From the NCBI RefSeq assembly GCF_024054565.1, contig NZ_JAMXLR010000026.1:310001-374000 (forward strand): a DNA stretch of 64,000 nucleotides, given 5' to 3'. This stretch comes from Aeoliella straminimaris. GTDB taxonomy: Bacteria > Planctomycetota > Planctomycetia > Pirellulales > Lacipirellulaceae. The notes below the pieces were generated by a model that saw only the letters and a list, made by a program, of their open reading frames with translations, did not search any database and had not been told where the DNA came from. Made by a program: the position numbers and the translations under genes. Below, piece after piece: positions 27,672-38,335 of the stretch (within the stretch, counting starts at the first letter, position 1; the number at the start of each line of letters is the position of its first letter).

Positions 27672-27698
27672 CGGTCGACCGAAGTCACCCGGCGAACA

Positions 27699-29237
27699 TT
27701 AACGGGACGATTTCACATCGCTGCTGTTGGCAGTGCTTCCATTCGATTGGAAGTGCGGCATGAGCACAGGCCGCGACGGCGGGTGGTAGGTGACCTTGCG
27801 GTAGGTCTTCGGCACGTGATTCGTCGGTGCCGATGCACCAGCGACCGTGCAGAATTGGTAAATGGAGTAAACCGGATCGGCTGCCTCAGGGAAATAAAGG
27901 TCCGACGTCACCAGATCCAGGCACCGCAACCCGCATTCATCGATGAATTCTGCGGGCGTATCGCTTCCGAAAGTGAAGGGCTCGCCCAGCACCTGCATGC
28001 CCCGCATGAAGGCCTGTGTCGATTCGGAGAACGCCTCCGGATTGACCACCGGCTCGCGGTCCACCATGTCCAGCCACAGCAGGCTGTCGGGGTGGCTGAG
28101 CAACTGCTGCATGTCGCACAGAACGTTGGTGACCCCCTCGTCGTCGAAGTACATGCTCATGCCTTCCCAGATGACCAGCACGGGGTCCTCTTTGGGCAGG
28201 TGACCGTTCAGCGTCTCTGCCAGGCTCATGGTTCGCAGATCGATGGGCAGTTGGTGGCGCGTGATGCCGGCAGGATCCGCGATGCCCAACTGATCGAGTC
28301 GCGATTGACGCTCTTCGAGTGTCGTCGGAAAATCCAATTCGAAGAAGGTGGTGCCTTCGGGCAGTTGCAGGCGGAAGGGCCGCATGTCCCAACCGACACC
28401 CACGTTCACGATGTGGCGTCCCCCCGCTTCGACGAAGTTCGTCAGCACGTCGTCCAGGTGCCGGGTTCGGGCGGCCACCATGGGGCCCAGCTGCGGTGTT
28501 CGCTGACAAAATCGCGTGGCCACGGCCATGCCGTGTTGACCGGCCATATCCGCGGCGTAAGGATCCACGAACAGTGGGCCGCTTTCCTGAGCACGAACAC
28601 CAGCGATCATCTCGGCCGACGAAGTAAGCTTTAGCGCGTAGAGCGAGTTTACCTTGCCCACATCGATTCCATTGGAGCGCAAGGCCGACGACTGCCTGGC
28701 GAAATAGGTGCAAATGCCTTCGGCGACAACTTCTTCGCCATTCATAAAATGCATGGTCAACGTCTCGATCACCGGCTTACCCGCCAGAAAGCGACGCTGG
28801 ATCTTCTCGCGACGTTCGGCGTCGATCGACACTCGCACCCGCAAATCGGCGGTGCTGGGACGGATGTACTTCATCTCGGCCTTGATTAACCACATGGAGA
28901 CCGATCGAGGCGAATCCACAGGATGCACGCCAATCACGGGCCAGCCCCAGAACAACGTCGCCAGGGCGGTACCACCGCTATAATCGGCCGACAGCAGAAT
29001 AAGAGCGGCCTGATGCGTGAAATGCTGATTCGTCGAGGGGGGATTCAACGGCAATACCGTTTCGACTTCCCCCGGCTTAACCGATACAACCCTCCAGTCT
29101 ACGAACTCGAGGACCGGTATCTGGTCGCGCATGTATCTGGTGACCATGGGGGGATCCATCCGCAGGGCTAGATCATCCTCCCACGATATCTCAAAAAGCG
29201 GTGACTTATTGTCAACCTTCACTTGGGCTTCCTTCAT
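27699..29237 (-). CDS. Hotdog thioesterase-like domain fused to LCM-type methyltransferase
   Basis: A 512-residue two-domain protein. Residues about 25-190 resemble the DUF4442/PaaI-type hotdog fold (GEVETVLPLNPPSTN, then HQAALILLSADYSGGTAL, then AEMKYIRPSTADLRVRV). Residues about 200-480 match SAM-dependent methyltransferases of the leucine-carboxyl-methyltransferase/TIGR00027 type: SGPLFVDPYAADMAG, the SAM loop HIVNVGVGWDMRPFRL, the acidic strand end FFELDFP, and VLVIWEGMSMYFDDEGV. The C-terminal 30 residues are low-complexity. The two activities would be acyl-chain binding or hydrolysis and O-methylation. A carboxyl-methylation or polyketide/fatty-acyl role is inferred; neither substrate can be read. 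It is divergent from the hybrid kinase gene. Confidence 0.78.
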   Translation of the reverse strand: MKEAQVKVDNKSPLFEISWEDDLALRMDPPMVTRYMRDQIPVLEFVDWRVVSVKPGEVETVLPLNPPSTNQHFTHQAALILLSADYSGGTALATLFWGWPVIGVHPVDSPRSVSMWLIKAEMKYIRPSTADLRVRVSIDAERREKIQRRFLAGKPVIETLTMHFMNGEEVVAEGICTYFARQSSALRSNGIDVGKVNSLYALKLTSSAEMIAGVRAQESGPLFVDPYAADMAGQHGMAVATRFCQRTPQLGPMVAARTRHLDDVLTNFVEAGGRHIVNVGVGWDMRPFRLQLPEGTTFFELDFPTTLEERQSRLDQLGIADPAGITRHQLPIDLRTMSLAETLNGHLPKEDPVLVIWEGMSMYFDDEGVTNVLCDMQQLLSHPDSLLWLDMVDREPVVNPEAFSESTQAFMRGMQVLGEPFTFGSDTPAEFIDECGLRCLDLVTSDLYFPEAADPVYSIYQFCTVAGASAPTNHVPKTYRKVTYHPPSRPVLMPHFQSNGSTANSSDVKSSR

Positions 29238-29707
29238 TGGAAAGGCTCCGTTCGCGGTGGGGTTCCACTGGTGATAACACTGCCGGTGCCCCCCGGCGAC
29301 GAGTAGTCGTCCCGCGCGCTGAAACTTTCTCTTTGTGCGTGGGCTTTATCCTATTTATGAACGAACCAAAAGCCTAGGAAAAACTTGATTGCTTTTTGTC
29401 CAATGCGGTTAACCTCAGGTGTACGATTGACACAGACGTCACGGAATATCACGAGATCATCCCCTCACAATCGCTCAATCCAATTAATCCGAATCATCAG
29501 TGCGACCGTCAGGATTGAAATTCATGATTTTTTACGATGCACCTCGTAAGTGCTGAATCCTGATCTGGAGGTACAAAACGCGTCCCCCACGTGTGCGTAA
29601 CCTACCATTTGGAAGCACTTTGCGCGTCTCTTCCACGGACGCCAGCGGCAACGGCGGCCAAGGTTCGTGTGAGTGCGTGGAATCCACTACTCGCCAACTG
29701 TTCACCG
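29238..29707. other. AT-richer divergent intergenic region
   Basis: These 470 bp separate the methyltransferase fusion and the hybrid kinase. Composition is visibly AT-richer than the flanking genes between about 29330 and 29580. A TTGACA at 29427-29432 lacks a well-spaced -10 partner. The kinase frame runs back to 29591, but the first 39 residues show no domain sequence, so I treat that part as leader. No RNA gene was recognised. Confidence 0.4.
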
Positions 29708-32700
29708 ATGCCGAGCGACGCGAACCACCCCAGCGACGACGCACAACCGTCCGAACAGCGGACGATCGCGGAACGTTATGCGCTGATTAGTTGCCTTGGC
29801 CAAAGACAGGGGGCAACCTACTACCAGGCCCAAGACCGGAATACGGGCCAGAGTGTCACCGTCAAACTGGTGCCGGGTTCGCTGCTTTCGTCCTCGCTGG
29901 AGATGCGGCTGGAGTACGAGACTCGTTTGGCGGACAAGCTCGATTCGCCGCACGCGGAGCCTCGTCTGGAATTCGGCGCCGATGGTGGCGAGTTCTACCT
30001 GGTCAGCCCTCCCGCCGAAGGCGTGTCGCTCGACGAGTTGATCTCCAGACGCCCGATGAGCGTCGAGCAGACGATCGAAATCGGCCGGGGCATCCTGGTC
30101 GGTCTCCGCGACCTGCACGCAGCCAAGATGCTGCACCGCAATCTACGCCCCACCAACGTGATGCTCGCCGATAGGGACGATCTGTCGAGCGTGAAGCTGA
30201 CCGACTACGGTTTGTGCCTGGCCGTGGAGCCCGATACGCCCCTGGCGCTGCAGCCATTGGACATCGCCCTGTACGCCTCGCCCGAGCAGGCCGGGTCGAT
30301 CGATTTCGGCATGACCACCGCTTCGGACCTCTACAGTTTGGGAGTATTGCTGTTTCAATGCCTGGCCGGTCGGCCTCCGTTCGAGGGCGACACGGTAGGC
30401 ACGGTGCTGTTCAAGCATCTGACCGAACCGGTGCCCGACCTGACGTCGGACGAAACCGAGATCCCCCTGGCGCTCGACAACTTCGTTCAACGATTGTTGC
30501 GCAAGGACCCGCGGGAGCGCTACCAAACGGCCGAAGCGGCACTGGCCGACCTGGCCGAAATTGCTTGGGCCGTGCTGTCGGGTGACACACATGCCGACAT
30601 TGCCTTGGGAGCCAAAGATCGCCGGGTCACACTGATCGACCCCGCGTTCGTAGGGCGGTCCCAGCAAATGTCCGCTCTCGAACGGTCGATGGCCCAGGCT
30701 GCTTCGGGTAGCAAGGTCATGGCGCTGGTCGAGGGCTCATCGGGCGCCGGCAAGTCGCGTCTGTTGGCTGAGTTGCTCCGCGTGGCGTGCAAACGACGAT
30801 ACCGCGTGTTTCGGGGCCTTGGCGCCAGCGACGTCTCGTCGCGACCGTTTCGCCTGCTCGATGGCGTTGTCGAAGGGCTGGCTGCCGAAGTCAGAACGTG
30901 CCCCGAGTTACGCGATCGTCTGATCGAGTTGCTCGACGATCGTTTGCCCCGCGTCGTGGCAGCGTTGCCGGCGTTGTCCAAGCTGTTTGGCAGCGAGGCC
31001 GAAGGGGACGTTGCGCCGGACGAAACGGGTGAAGCGCGAACGATTGAAGCCCTGATTTTGTTCCTCGAAGCGCTTGGACGGCTGGATCGGCCAACCCTGG
31101 TGCTGCTGGACGACTGCCAGTGGGCAGACGAACTGACGGTCAAGTTCCTCAAACGGCTGGCCGCCAGCGATAGCAACCAGGCGGGGCGGACCTGCTCGTT
31201 GATGGTAGTGCTCTCGTTCCGCTCCGAGGAGATACCGGCCGATCACTTGCTCCGCGAGGTGGAAGTCGGCGAGGCCCTGAAGCTCGAACCCTTGGCAGAC
31301 GACGAAATCTGCCAACTGGCTTTCTCGATGGCTGGTGCCCTGCCCTCTGAGGTTATCCAAACCGTCACACGACTATCCTCCGGCAGCCCCTTCATGGCAG
31401 CGGCCGTGCTGCGGGGACTAGTCGAATGTCAGGCCCTGAAGCCAACCGACACAGGCTGGTCCGTCGATCATGACGCGTTGGCGGATGCAGGCTCGTCGGA
31501 CCAGGCGGGTACGTTTCTGGCGCGCCGCCTGCAGTTGCTGCCTGAGGATGCGTTGCACCTGTTGTCGGTGGGCGCCATCCTGGGCAAACAATTCGACCTG
31601 CACACGGCCCAGCAACTGGCTGGTATCGATCCGAACAAAGTGATCGAATCGCTGGAAGAAGCCAAAAATCGCCAGCTGGTATGGCTCCGCCCCAATGGCT
31701 CGGACTGCGTGTTCTTTCACGACAAGATTCGGTCGACCTTGCTGGAACAAATGCCTCAGGAACAACGCTACCGCCATCACCAGGTCGCGGCACGTTACTT
31801 CCTGGAAAATTCGCCCAAGCGAATCTCCGACATCGCCTACCACTTCGATGCCGGCAACGATGCGTCGGCTGCCTTTCCCTTTGCGGTGATGGCGGCCGAG
31901 GCGGCCCGCGCCCAGTACGCGTTGGAAGTTGCCGAGCAACAGTACCAGATCGCCATGCGCGGGGCGTCGAGCAACCGCGAGCAACTGCGCATCATGGAAG
32001 GCTTGGGCGACGTGCTGATGTTGCGGGGCCGGTACGAAGAGGCGCAGTACTGGCTCGAAAAAGCCGCGCCGCTGGCGGAGACAGGGTTTCCCCTGGCCGA
32101 GATTCGCAGCAAGATAGGCGAGCTGTATTTCAAGCGTGGCGACATGGCCACTGCCTACCAGAACTTCGAAACGGCCCTGCGTCTACAAGGCGAGTACGTA
32201 CCGCGCTTCACGGCCGTGATGGTGCTCATCCTACTGTGGGAAGGCTTTGTGCAGGTGCTGCATACCTGCCTGCCCAAGCTATTCCTGCACCGGGTAAAGC
32301 GGCAGCCCAACGCCTCCGAGCAGCTGAACATGCATCTGCTCATCTACGTGGGCTACTGCTGCTGGTACTCGCGTCGGCAATTGCCCCTGCTGTGGTCGCA
32401 CCTGCGCCACTTGAACATGGGCGAACGATTCCTGCCCAGCGAGGCCTTGGCCCATGCCTACTCGGGCCACGGGCCCGCGATGTCTCTGGTCGGATATTTC
32501 AGCCGCGGTATCCGGTACGCCGAGCGGTCGATTGAGATGCGGCGGGAACTGGGCAATACCTGGGGCACCGCTCAGTCGCTGGTGTTTCTGGGCATTACGT
32601 TATTTGCTGCGTCGCGATATCGCGAGTGTATCGAGAAAAGCCGCACCGCCATTCGCATCCTCGAGCGGATGGGCGACTACTGGCAAATTCACATGGCGCG

Positions 32701-35614
32701 ATACCAGATTGCTGCGTCGCTCTACTTCCTGGGAGATGTCCGGGGAGCCATTGAAGAATCCAAAATCAACCGCAAGAGCGGACTCGAAACGGGCGATCAC
32801 CAGGCCTCGGGCATCATTCTGGACGTCTGGGCCCGGGCCGCCATGGGACGGATACCCCGTGATATTGTCGAGCTCGAATCTCGCCGCGAACGCAGCGATG
32901 CGCAAGGCGCCTGCCAGGTGAAGCTGGCGCAAGGCATCTGCCGTCTTGCCGATGAGAAGTACGACGAAGCAATCGAACTGTTCGACCAGGCGACCGAGAT
33001 CGCCGCCAAGGCGGGCGTGAAAAACGCCTACACGCTGCCACCGTTTGTGTGGGGTGCCACAGCGCTGCGGCGAAAGGCCGAAAAACTGGGATACGCTACC
33101 CCGTTCGAGCGTCGGCGGTGCCTGCGGCAGGGCGAGCGGCTTGCCCGCGAAGCCATCCATGCCGCGCGGATCTGTCGCAACGACCTGCCCCAAGCCTACC
33201 GCGAACTGGGACTCATCCAAGCCATGCAGGGACGCACCTGGCGGGCACGCTGGTCGCTGCACACGAGCACCCGCTATGCAGCTCGCTTGGGGCAGAAACT
33301 GCAGCGGGCAGAAACGCTTTCGGTCGCCGCGCGAATTGGTACCGAACTCGGCTGGCGAAGTGCAGCCAAGTATCGTCAGCAGGCGGCCGACCTGATGGCC
33401 GAACTGCAGCTTGGTACCGACGGAGCATCGCTGGCCGAAGGAGCGGGGGCGGAGGTCAACCTGTCGCTGGTCGATCGATTCGAAACGGTTCTCGACTCGG
33501 GGCGTTCCATCGCTTCGTCGCTGACTTCTGAAGCCATTCATCAGCAAGCCATCACGGCCGCCTTGCGACTGCTGCGTGGCGAGCAGTGTCATGTGCTGCC
33601 AGTGCTGGACGGCAGCGAGGTCGACTGGTCGAACTACGAGTGCGAAATCTGCGAAGCAACAGTGGAACTGGTCGACCGCGCGCTGGCCACCGGCAAAGCC
33701 GTACCCAGCGAAACATCCAACGCTACCAGCGATCCCGCTGCCAAGACGTTGGGCTCGGAACTGTGCGTACCGATTTTTGTCCGAGGTCGTGTTGTCTCGC
33801 TGCTGCATATCACTCACTCGGGCATCGAAGGTCTGTTTGCCGAGGACGAAGCTCGCCTGGCCGACTTCGTCGCCACGATCACGGGTGCGGCCTTGGAAAA
33901 CGCCGAAGGCTTTGCCGAGCTGCAAGACTTGAACATTACCCTGGAGCAACGCGTCGCCGAGCGTACCGCCGCAGCTGAGTCGCGAGCAACGGAACTGGCC
34001 GTCTCGAACGCGGAACTCGAACGCACCGCCCATGAACTTCGCGAAGCCGAAGAGGAACTGCGGGCGGCGAAATTGGCAGCCGACCAGGCCAACGAGGCGA
34101 AGAGCCGCTTCCTGGCCACGATGAGCCACGAAATCCGCACCCCGATGAACGGCGTGCTGGGCATGACCGACCTGCTGCTCAACACGCCGCTCGATACGCA
34201 GCAACGCAACTACCTGGCCACCGTCAAGCAATCGGGTGGCGCCCTGTTGTCGCTGCTCAACGACATCCTCGACCTGTCGAAGGTGGAAGCGGGCCATATG
34301 GAACTCGAGTCCATCCCGTTCGACGTCCGCCAGGTGGCCACCGACGCCGCGCGACTTTTGGCAGTTTCCGCGTTCAGCAAGAACCTGGAACTGGTATGCC
34401 GGGTCGCACCCGATGTACCCGAGCGGCTGGTTGGCGATCCGAATCGAGTGCGACAGGTGCTGGTGAACCTGGTTAGCAATTCCATTAAGTTCACTTCCAC
34501 TGGCCACGTGCTGGTGGATGTTACGTTGGAGTCGCGCGACGACCACCGCGCCGTGCTGAAGTTCTTGATTCAGGACACGGGCGTTGGCGTTGCCAAGGAC
34601 AAGATCTACGACATTTTCCAGGCCTTCAAGCAAGAGGACAGCTCCACTACGAGAAAGTATGGTGGTACCGGCCTGGGACTGTCGATTACGCAGCAACTTA
34701 CGCACCTGATGCATGGCGAGATCTGGTTAGAAAGCGAAGTGGGCGTCGGCAGCGACTTCCACTTGGTGCTACCGTTTGAGCTGCCGGTGGATGGCAGCAA
34801 CGAGCCCAGCTTTGAGTCACTCCATGGCCTGCGAGTTCGGCTGCTGGCCGACCACAAGCTCACCGCCGATACGTACCGCGCGCTGCTAAGGCAGTGCGAC
34901 GGGGCAATGGTCGCGCACGACGACGCTCAACCCGATGTGGTGCTGGTGGACGTTGCGGCCGACGACCTCAGCCAACTCGACAAAGTGGCCAAGAAGCTCA
35001 AGCGACTGATAGCTTCGGGCAAGCCGCTGGTGGTGATGCTGCCGGCCGGAAATGTCGAAGTGGTCGAGATGTGCCAGCAGCTCAAGATCCGGCACACTTC
35101 GATGAAACCGGTCAAGCGGGAGGAATTGGCTGCGGCCCTGCTGGCCACGACGGGCGAGGCGCCCAAGTCCGAACAACCGGCCGAGCTTCCCTCGACGGAC
35201 ACTCCTGGCGATGCTTCGCTCCACATTCTGGTAGCGGACGACAGTCCGGTGAATCAGGAAGTTGCCAGCGGGCTGCTCGACTTCCTGGGCCACCGCGTCA
35301 CGACAGCCGATAATGGCCAGGATGCCGTCGACAAGTGGCAAGCCGACCAGTTCGACCTGGTACTGATGGATATCGAAATGCCGGAACTCGACGGCTTGTC
35401 CGCCACCCGGCGCATCCGCGACCTTGAACAACAATCGGATCGGCCGCATACACCCATTTTCGCCCTGTCAGCCCATGTCACCGACGACTTCGTTCAGGAA
35501 TGCGAACAGGCCGGCATGGACGGCAATCTCACCAAGCCCATCGAACCGGGCAAGGTGAAAGAAGCCATCGATGCAGTGATCCGAACGCACCACCAGCAGA
35601 CCACCAAGAGCTAA
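29708..35614 (+). CDS. Giant hybrid kinase: STK-like, AAA ATPase, TPR, GAF, HK, two receivers
   Basis: A 1968-residue cytosolic sensor resembling cyanobacterial HstK and fungal CHK1-type kinases. Domains: Ser/Thr-kinase fold (about 18-290) with Lys53 (VTVKLV), catalytic loop HRNLRPTN with Asn145 where active kinases have Asp, DYG at 166-168 and ASPEQ; predicted ATPase with Walker A GSSGAGKS (343-350) and Walker B VLLDDCQW (Asp468/469); helical TPR-rich region (about 700-1230); GAF (about 1255-1400); coiled coil; HisKA with His1474 ([11 protein letters not shown]); HATPase with DTGVGV (from 1623) and GGTGLGLS; a degenerate receiver (about 1700-1810); and an intact receiver with Asp1888 ([11 protein letters not shown]). 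Not all domain borders are certain. It lacks an Hpt domain. Start MPSDANHP chosen because upstream codons lack domain content. Confidence 0.92.
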   Translation: MPSDANHPSDDAQPSEQRTIAERYALISCLGQRQGATYYQAQDRNTGQSVTVKLVPGSLLSSSLEMRLEYETRLADKLDSPHAEPRLEFGADGGEFYLVSPPAEGVSLDELISRRPMSVEQTIEIGRGILVGLRDLHAAKMLHRNLRPTNVMLADRDDLSSVKLTDYGLCLAVEPDTPLALQPLDIALYASPEQAGSIDFGMTTASDLYSLGVLLFQCLAGRPPFEGDTVGTVLFKHLTEPVPDLTSDETEIPLALDNFVQRLLRKDPRERYQTAEAALADLAEIAWAVLSGDTHADIALGAKDRRVTLIDPAFVGRSQQMSALERSMAQAASGSKVMALVEGSSGAGKSRLLAELLRVACKRRYRVFRGLGASDVSSRPFRLLDGVVEGLAAEVRTCPELRDRLIELLDDRLPRVVAALPALSKLFGSEAEGDVAPDETGEARTIEALILFLEALGRLDRPTLVLLDDCQWADELTVKFLKRLAASDSNQAGRTCSLMVVLSFRSEEIPADHLLREVEVGEALKLEPLADDEICQLAFSMAGALPSEVIQTVTRLSSGSPFMAAAVLRGLVECQALKPTDTGWSVDHDALADAGSSDQAGTFLARRLQLLPEDALHLLSVGAILGKQFDLHTAQQLAGIDPNKVIESLEEAKNRQLVWLRPNGSDCVFFHDKIRSTLLEQMPQEQRYRHHQVAARYFLENSPKRISDIAYHFDAGNDASAAFPFAVMAAEAARAQYALEVAEQQYQIAMRGASSNREQLRIMEGLGDVLMLRGRYEEAQYWLEKAAPLAETGFPLAEIRSKIGELYFKRGDMATAYQNFETALRLQGEYVPRFTAVMVLILLWEGFVQVLHTCLPKLFLHRVKRQPNASEQLNMHLLIYVGYCCWYSRRQLPLLWSHLRHLNMGERFLPSEALAHAYSGHGPAMSLVGYFSRGIRYAERSIEMRRELGNTWGTAQSLVFLGITLFAASRYRECIEKSRTAIRILERMGDYWQIHMARYQIAASLYFLGDVRGAIEESKINRKSGLETGDHQASGIILDVWARAAMGRIPRDIVELESRRERSDAQGACQVKLAQGICRLADEKYDEAIELFDQATEIAAKAGVKNAYTLPPFVWGATALRRKAEKLGYATPFERRRCLRQGERLAREAIHAARICRNDLPQAYRELGLIQAMQGRTWRARWSLHTSTRYAARLGQKLQRAETLSVAARIGTELGWRSAAKYRQQAADLMAELQLGTDGASLAEGAGAEVNLSLVDRFETVLDSGRSIASSLTSEAIHQQAITAALRLLRGEQCHVLPVLDGSEVDWSNYECEICEATVELVDRALATGKAVPSETSNATSDPAAKTLGSELCVPIFVRGRVVSLLHITHSGIEGLFAEDEARLADFVATITGAALENAEGFAELQDLNITLEQRVAERTAAAESRATELAVSNAELERTAHELREAEEELRAAKLAADQANEAKSRFLATMSHEIRTPMNGVLGMTDLLLNTPLDTQQRNYLATVKQSGGALLSLLNDILDLSKVEAGHMELESIPFDVRQVATDAARLLAVSAFSKNLELVCRVAPDVPERLVGDPNRVRQVLVNLVSNSIKFTSTGHVLVDVTLESRDDHRAVLKFLIQDTGVGVAKDKIYDIFQAFKQEDSSTTRKYGGTGLGLSITQQLTHLMHGEIWLESEVGVGSDFHLVLPFELPVDGSNEPSFESLHGLRVRLLADHKLTADTYRALLRQCDGAMVAHDDAQPDVVLVDVAADDLSQLDKVAKKLKRLIASGKPLVVMLPAGNVEVVEMCQQLKIRHTSMKPVKREELAAALLATTGEAPKSEQPAELPSTDTPGDASLHILVADDSPVNQEVASGLLDFLGHRVTTADNGQDAVDKWQADQFDLVLMDIEMPELDGLSATRRIRDLEQQSDRPHTPIFALSAHVTDDFVQECEQAGMDGNLTKPIEPGKVKEAIDAVIRTHHQQTTKS

Positions 35615-35639
35615 CAGTCGAGCGCCACTTGCAGGTGTG

Positions 35640-36668
35640 CTATACGCCGTCGTAGCCGCTAACGGCGGCGGTAATGGTGGCCAGTTCCTCTTCGGTGAGT
35701 TCGACCGACCCGGCACCAGCATTGTCCGTCGCCTGCTGCGGGGTGCGAGCACCACAAAGCACATGCGAGCAACCAGGCTGGGCCAGAGTCCACGCCATCG
35801 TTACCTGGGCAAGCGACAGTCCATGTCGCTCGGCGATGGGCTGCATCGGGCTGAGCATCGCTTGCACCTTTCGCACGTTGTCTGGCTTGAACCGATCCTT
35901 GAAGCGGCGTTGGTCGCCCTCGGGATACTCGCGGTCCGGATCGATCTTGCCGGTGAGCAACCCTTGAGCCAACGGGCTGTAGGCCAGGAACGCAGTATCT
36001 TCCGCGTGGCACTTCGGCAAGTTGCTCTGCTCCTGCTCGCGGTCGAGCATCGAGTATTTCTCCTGGTCGACATCCAGTTGGCCCGCCGCCTGGTAAGCGT
36101 CCAACTCCGCGGGCGAAGCGTTCGACACACCAATCGCCCGAATCTTGCCTTCCTGCTTGAGTTCCTGCAGCACACCCATTTTCTCGGCAACGGGAACGCT
36201 GTCGTTCTGCCAGTGAGTCTGATACAGGTCGATCACGTCGGTCTGCAACCGCTTTAAGCTGCGTTCTACTTCTTCGCGAATGCCATCGGCACCGCCGTAA
36301 ATGTAGACGTCGAAACTATCGTTCGATTCCTGTCCCGGCAGATCGAACATCTCGTCGGTGGTCGAGAACTTCTTTTCGGCACGCTGCTTCTGCTCGTCGG
36401 TCAGATCCCACCGCATTACGCACTTGGTGGCTAGCACCACGCGGTCGCGGCGGTCGGCGATGGCCTTGCCCACCACTTCTTCACTGCGGCCGAAGCCATA
36501 GACGGGCGCGGTATCGATCAACGTGCCACCCGCATCCAGGAAGGCGTGGATCGCTCGGATCGACTCCTGTTCGTCGGCGCCGCCCCAGGTCCAGCCGCCA
36601 ATCGCCCAGGCTCCGAAAGCGATAACCGACGCGTCGATACCCGATTTACCCAGTGGTCGTGTCTTCAT
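35640..36668 (-). CDS. Aldo/keto reductase
   Basis: A 342-residue (alpha/beta)8 NADPH-dependent oxidoreductase. The catalytic tetrad is visible: Asp52 and Tyr57 (LIDTAPVYGFG), Lys82 (VLATKCVM) and His in LYQTHWQND. The cofactor-binding end has VLCGARTPQQATDNA. It belongs to the general stress protein 69/YajO-like branch. It follows the GH13 gene by 44 bp on the same strand and is probably its operon partner, so a role in sugar or aldehyde reduction is plausible, though not demonstrable. The downstream end faces the hybrid kinase gene, 25 bp away, with no obvious terminator between. Confidence 0.92.
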   Translation of the reverse strand: MKTRPLGKSGIDASVIAFGAWAIGGWTWGGADEQESIRAIHAFLDAGGTLIDTAPVYGFGRSEEVVGKAIADRRDRVVLATKCVMRWDLTDEQKQRAEKKFSTTDEMFDLPGQESNDSFDVYIYGGADGIREEVERSLKRLQTDVIDLYQTHWQNDSVPVAEKMGVLQELKQEGKIRAIGVSNASPAELDAYQAAGQLDVDQEKYSMLDREQEQSNLPKCHAEDTAFLAYSPLAQGLLTGKIDPDREYPEGDQRRFKDRFKPDNVRKVQAMLSPMQPIAERHGLSLAQVTMAWTLAQPGCSHVLCGARTPQQATDNAGAGSVELTEEELATITAAVSGYDGV

Positions 36669-36712
36669 CGTAACTTTCTCTCACGTTCTCGCGGATGACA
36701 ACAGTAGCTATG

Positions 36713-38218
36713 TTAGGCTTCGCGGATCAATACGAGCACATCGCGTGCCGGCACTTGGCAAACCATCCCCTCATCGGCCACGCTTCGCTCTTGATGTGTC
36801 TCGAGGGGCCATACCTGGTGGAATTCGGCAAACCGGCTCTTCTCGACGGGCAAAGTAACTTCCGTCGGCTTTTTGCCTGCGTTAAATACAACGACCGCCT
36901 CGGAATCGTTCAACTGTCGGCGGAAGGCGTACACTTCGCCCTTGGCGTGCAGCGACTCGAAACTGCCCACCCGCAACACCGCGTGCGACCGCCGCAGCGC
37001 GATGGCCCGCTGGTAGAACTTCAACAGGTCGTAATTCCACTGCGACTCGTCGTGCCAGGGAAACGCGCGGCGGCAATCGGGGTCGACGCCACCGGTTACC
37101 CCCACTTCATCGCCGTAGTAAATGCACGGCGCGCCGGGCATGGTCATCTGCAGCAATACACACAGCCGCAGCGCCGCTTCGTCCCGCGTGATCCACAGCG
37201 CCCGCGGCATGTCGTGGCTGTCGAGCATGTTCATCTGCGCGAAGTTGATCTCCCAGTCGTAGTTGCCGAACATCTGGTCGACCATCTTGCCGAACTTCTT
37301 CGCGTCGATCGACTTGAAAGTCAGGTCGGGATGGCTGAACTCGTCGCGAATCGTCTCGGCGGCAAAGAAACTCAGCGCTGGACTGGTAAACAAGTAGTTC
37401 ATCACCGCGTCGAACTGGTCGCCAGCCAACCACCGCTTCGCCTCGTGCCAAATCTCACCGCATATGTAGGCGTCAGGATTTTCTCCCTTCACCACCTGCC
37501 GGAAGGTCCGCCAGAAGTCGTCGTCGTCGATTTCGCCTGGCACGTCGAGCCGCCAGCCGTCGATGCCAAACCGAATCCAGTGTCGAGCGACTTCGTACAG
37601 ATGTTCGCGGACAGCCGGGTGGTCGGTGTTCAGCTTCGGCAAGGCCGGCAATCCCCACCAGGCGTCGTAGTTGGTCTTCTGCTTCTTGCTACTCGGATAG
37701 GGATGCAGCGGCCAATCGCGCACGTGAAACCAGTCGATATAGGGCGAATTGCCGCCATTTTCCAGGATGTGGTGGAACGCCCAGAAGCCGCGGCCCGTGT
37801 GATTGAACACCCCGTCGAGCACCACGCGGATGTCTCGCTCGTGGGCCTTGTCCAACAGCTCTCGCAAGGCGTCGTCGCCGCCCAGCAGCGGATCGACCTT
37901 AAAGTAGTCGTACGTGTGATAGCGATGGTTCGAGGCCGACTGAAAGATGGGCGTCAGGTACAGCGCCGTGACGCCCAGTTCTTCCAGGTAGGGCAGCTTG
38001 TCGACGATACCCAACAGGTCGCCCCCCTGAAAGCTATCGATCTTGGGCGGCGCGCCCCACTCCTGGAACTTCAGCCCCGGCAGGTGTTCAATCCGCGAAC
38101 TCCGCGCGAAGCGATCGGGAAAAATCTGGTAAAACACCGCGTGCTTCACCCAGTCGGGCGTTTTGATCGGCTGCTCCGAAGGGGGCGGAGCGAGTTCGTG
38201 GGGCGGATGATCCTGCAT
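36713..38218 (-). CDS. GH13 alpha-glucan hydrolase (cyclomaltodextrinase/neopullulanase-like)
   Basis: A 501-residue glycoside hydrolase family 13 enzyme. The N-terminal VFYQIFPDRFARS opens the barrel; conserved region I is VVLDGVFNHTG. The nucleophile is Asp225 (GWRLDVPGE), the acid/base Glu255 (CGEIWHE) and the third carboxylate Asp336 (MLDSHDMPR). The order and spacing fit the family. No signal peptide or starch-binding domain is seen, so it is probably cytosolic and acts on maltodextrins. Start at 38218 (MQDHPPHEL) leaves a short Pro-rich leader; the frame begins 15 codons earlier. Co-transcribed with the aldo/keto reductase downstream. Confidence 0.92.
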   Translation of the reverse strand: MQDHPPHELAPPPSEQPIKTPDWVKHAVFYQIFPDRFARSSRIEHLPGLKFQEWGAPPKIDSFQGGDLLGIVDKLPYLEELGVTALYLTPIFQSASNHRYHTYDYFKVDPLLGGDDALRELLDKAHERDIRVVLDGVFNHTGRGFWAFHHILENGGNSPYIDWFHVRDWPLHPYPSSKKQKTNYDAWWGLPALPKLNTDHPAVREHLYEVARHWIRFGIDGWRLDVPGEIDDDDFWRTFRQVVKGENPDAYICGEIWHEAKRWLAGDQFDAVMNYLFTSPALSFFAAETIRDEFSHPDLTFKSIDAKKFGKMVDQMFGNYDWEINFAQMNMLDSHDMPRALWITRDEAALRLCVLLQMTMPGAPCIYYGDEVGVTGGVDPDCRRAFPWHDESQWNYDLLKFYQRAIALRRSHAVLRVGSFESLHAKGEVYAFRRQLNDSEAVVVFNAGKKPTEVTLPVEKSRFAEFHQVWPLETHQERSVADEGMVCQVPARDVLVLIREA

Positions 38219-38335
38219 ATCGGCAACCCAGTAGTTGGATGTCGCAAAGTGGAGACGATCCAACTAGCAGAAAGGGGAATGCCATGTGTTGCAAGGGTGC
38301 CAAGCGAGATAGACTCAGTGGTGAAGAGTCATTCC

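Noticed and set aside
32600..34714. 704-codon minus-strand frame inside the hybrid kinase gene
   Set aside because: The plus strand encodes TPR, GAF, HisKA and HATPase domains there; the antisense frame has no domain.
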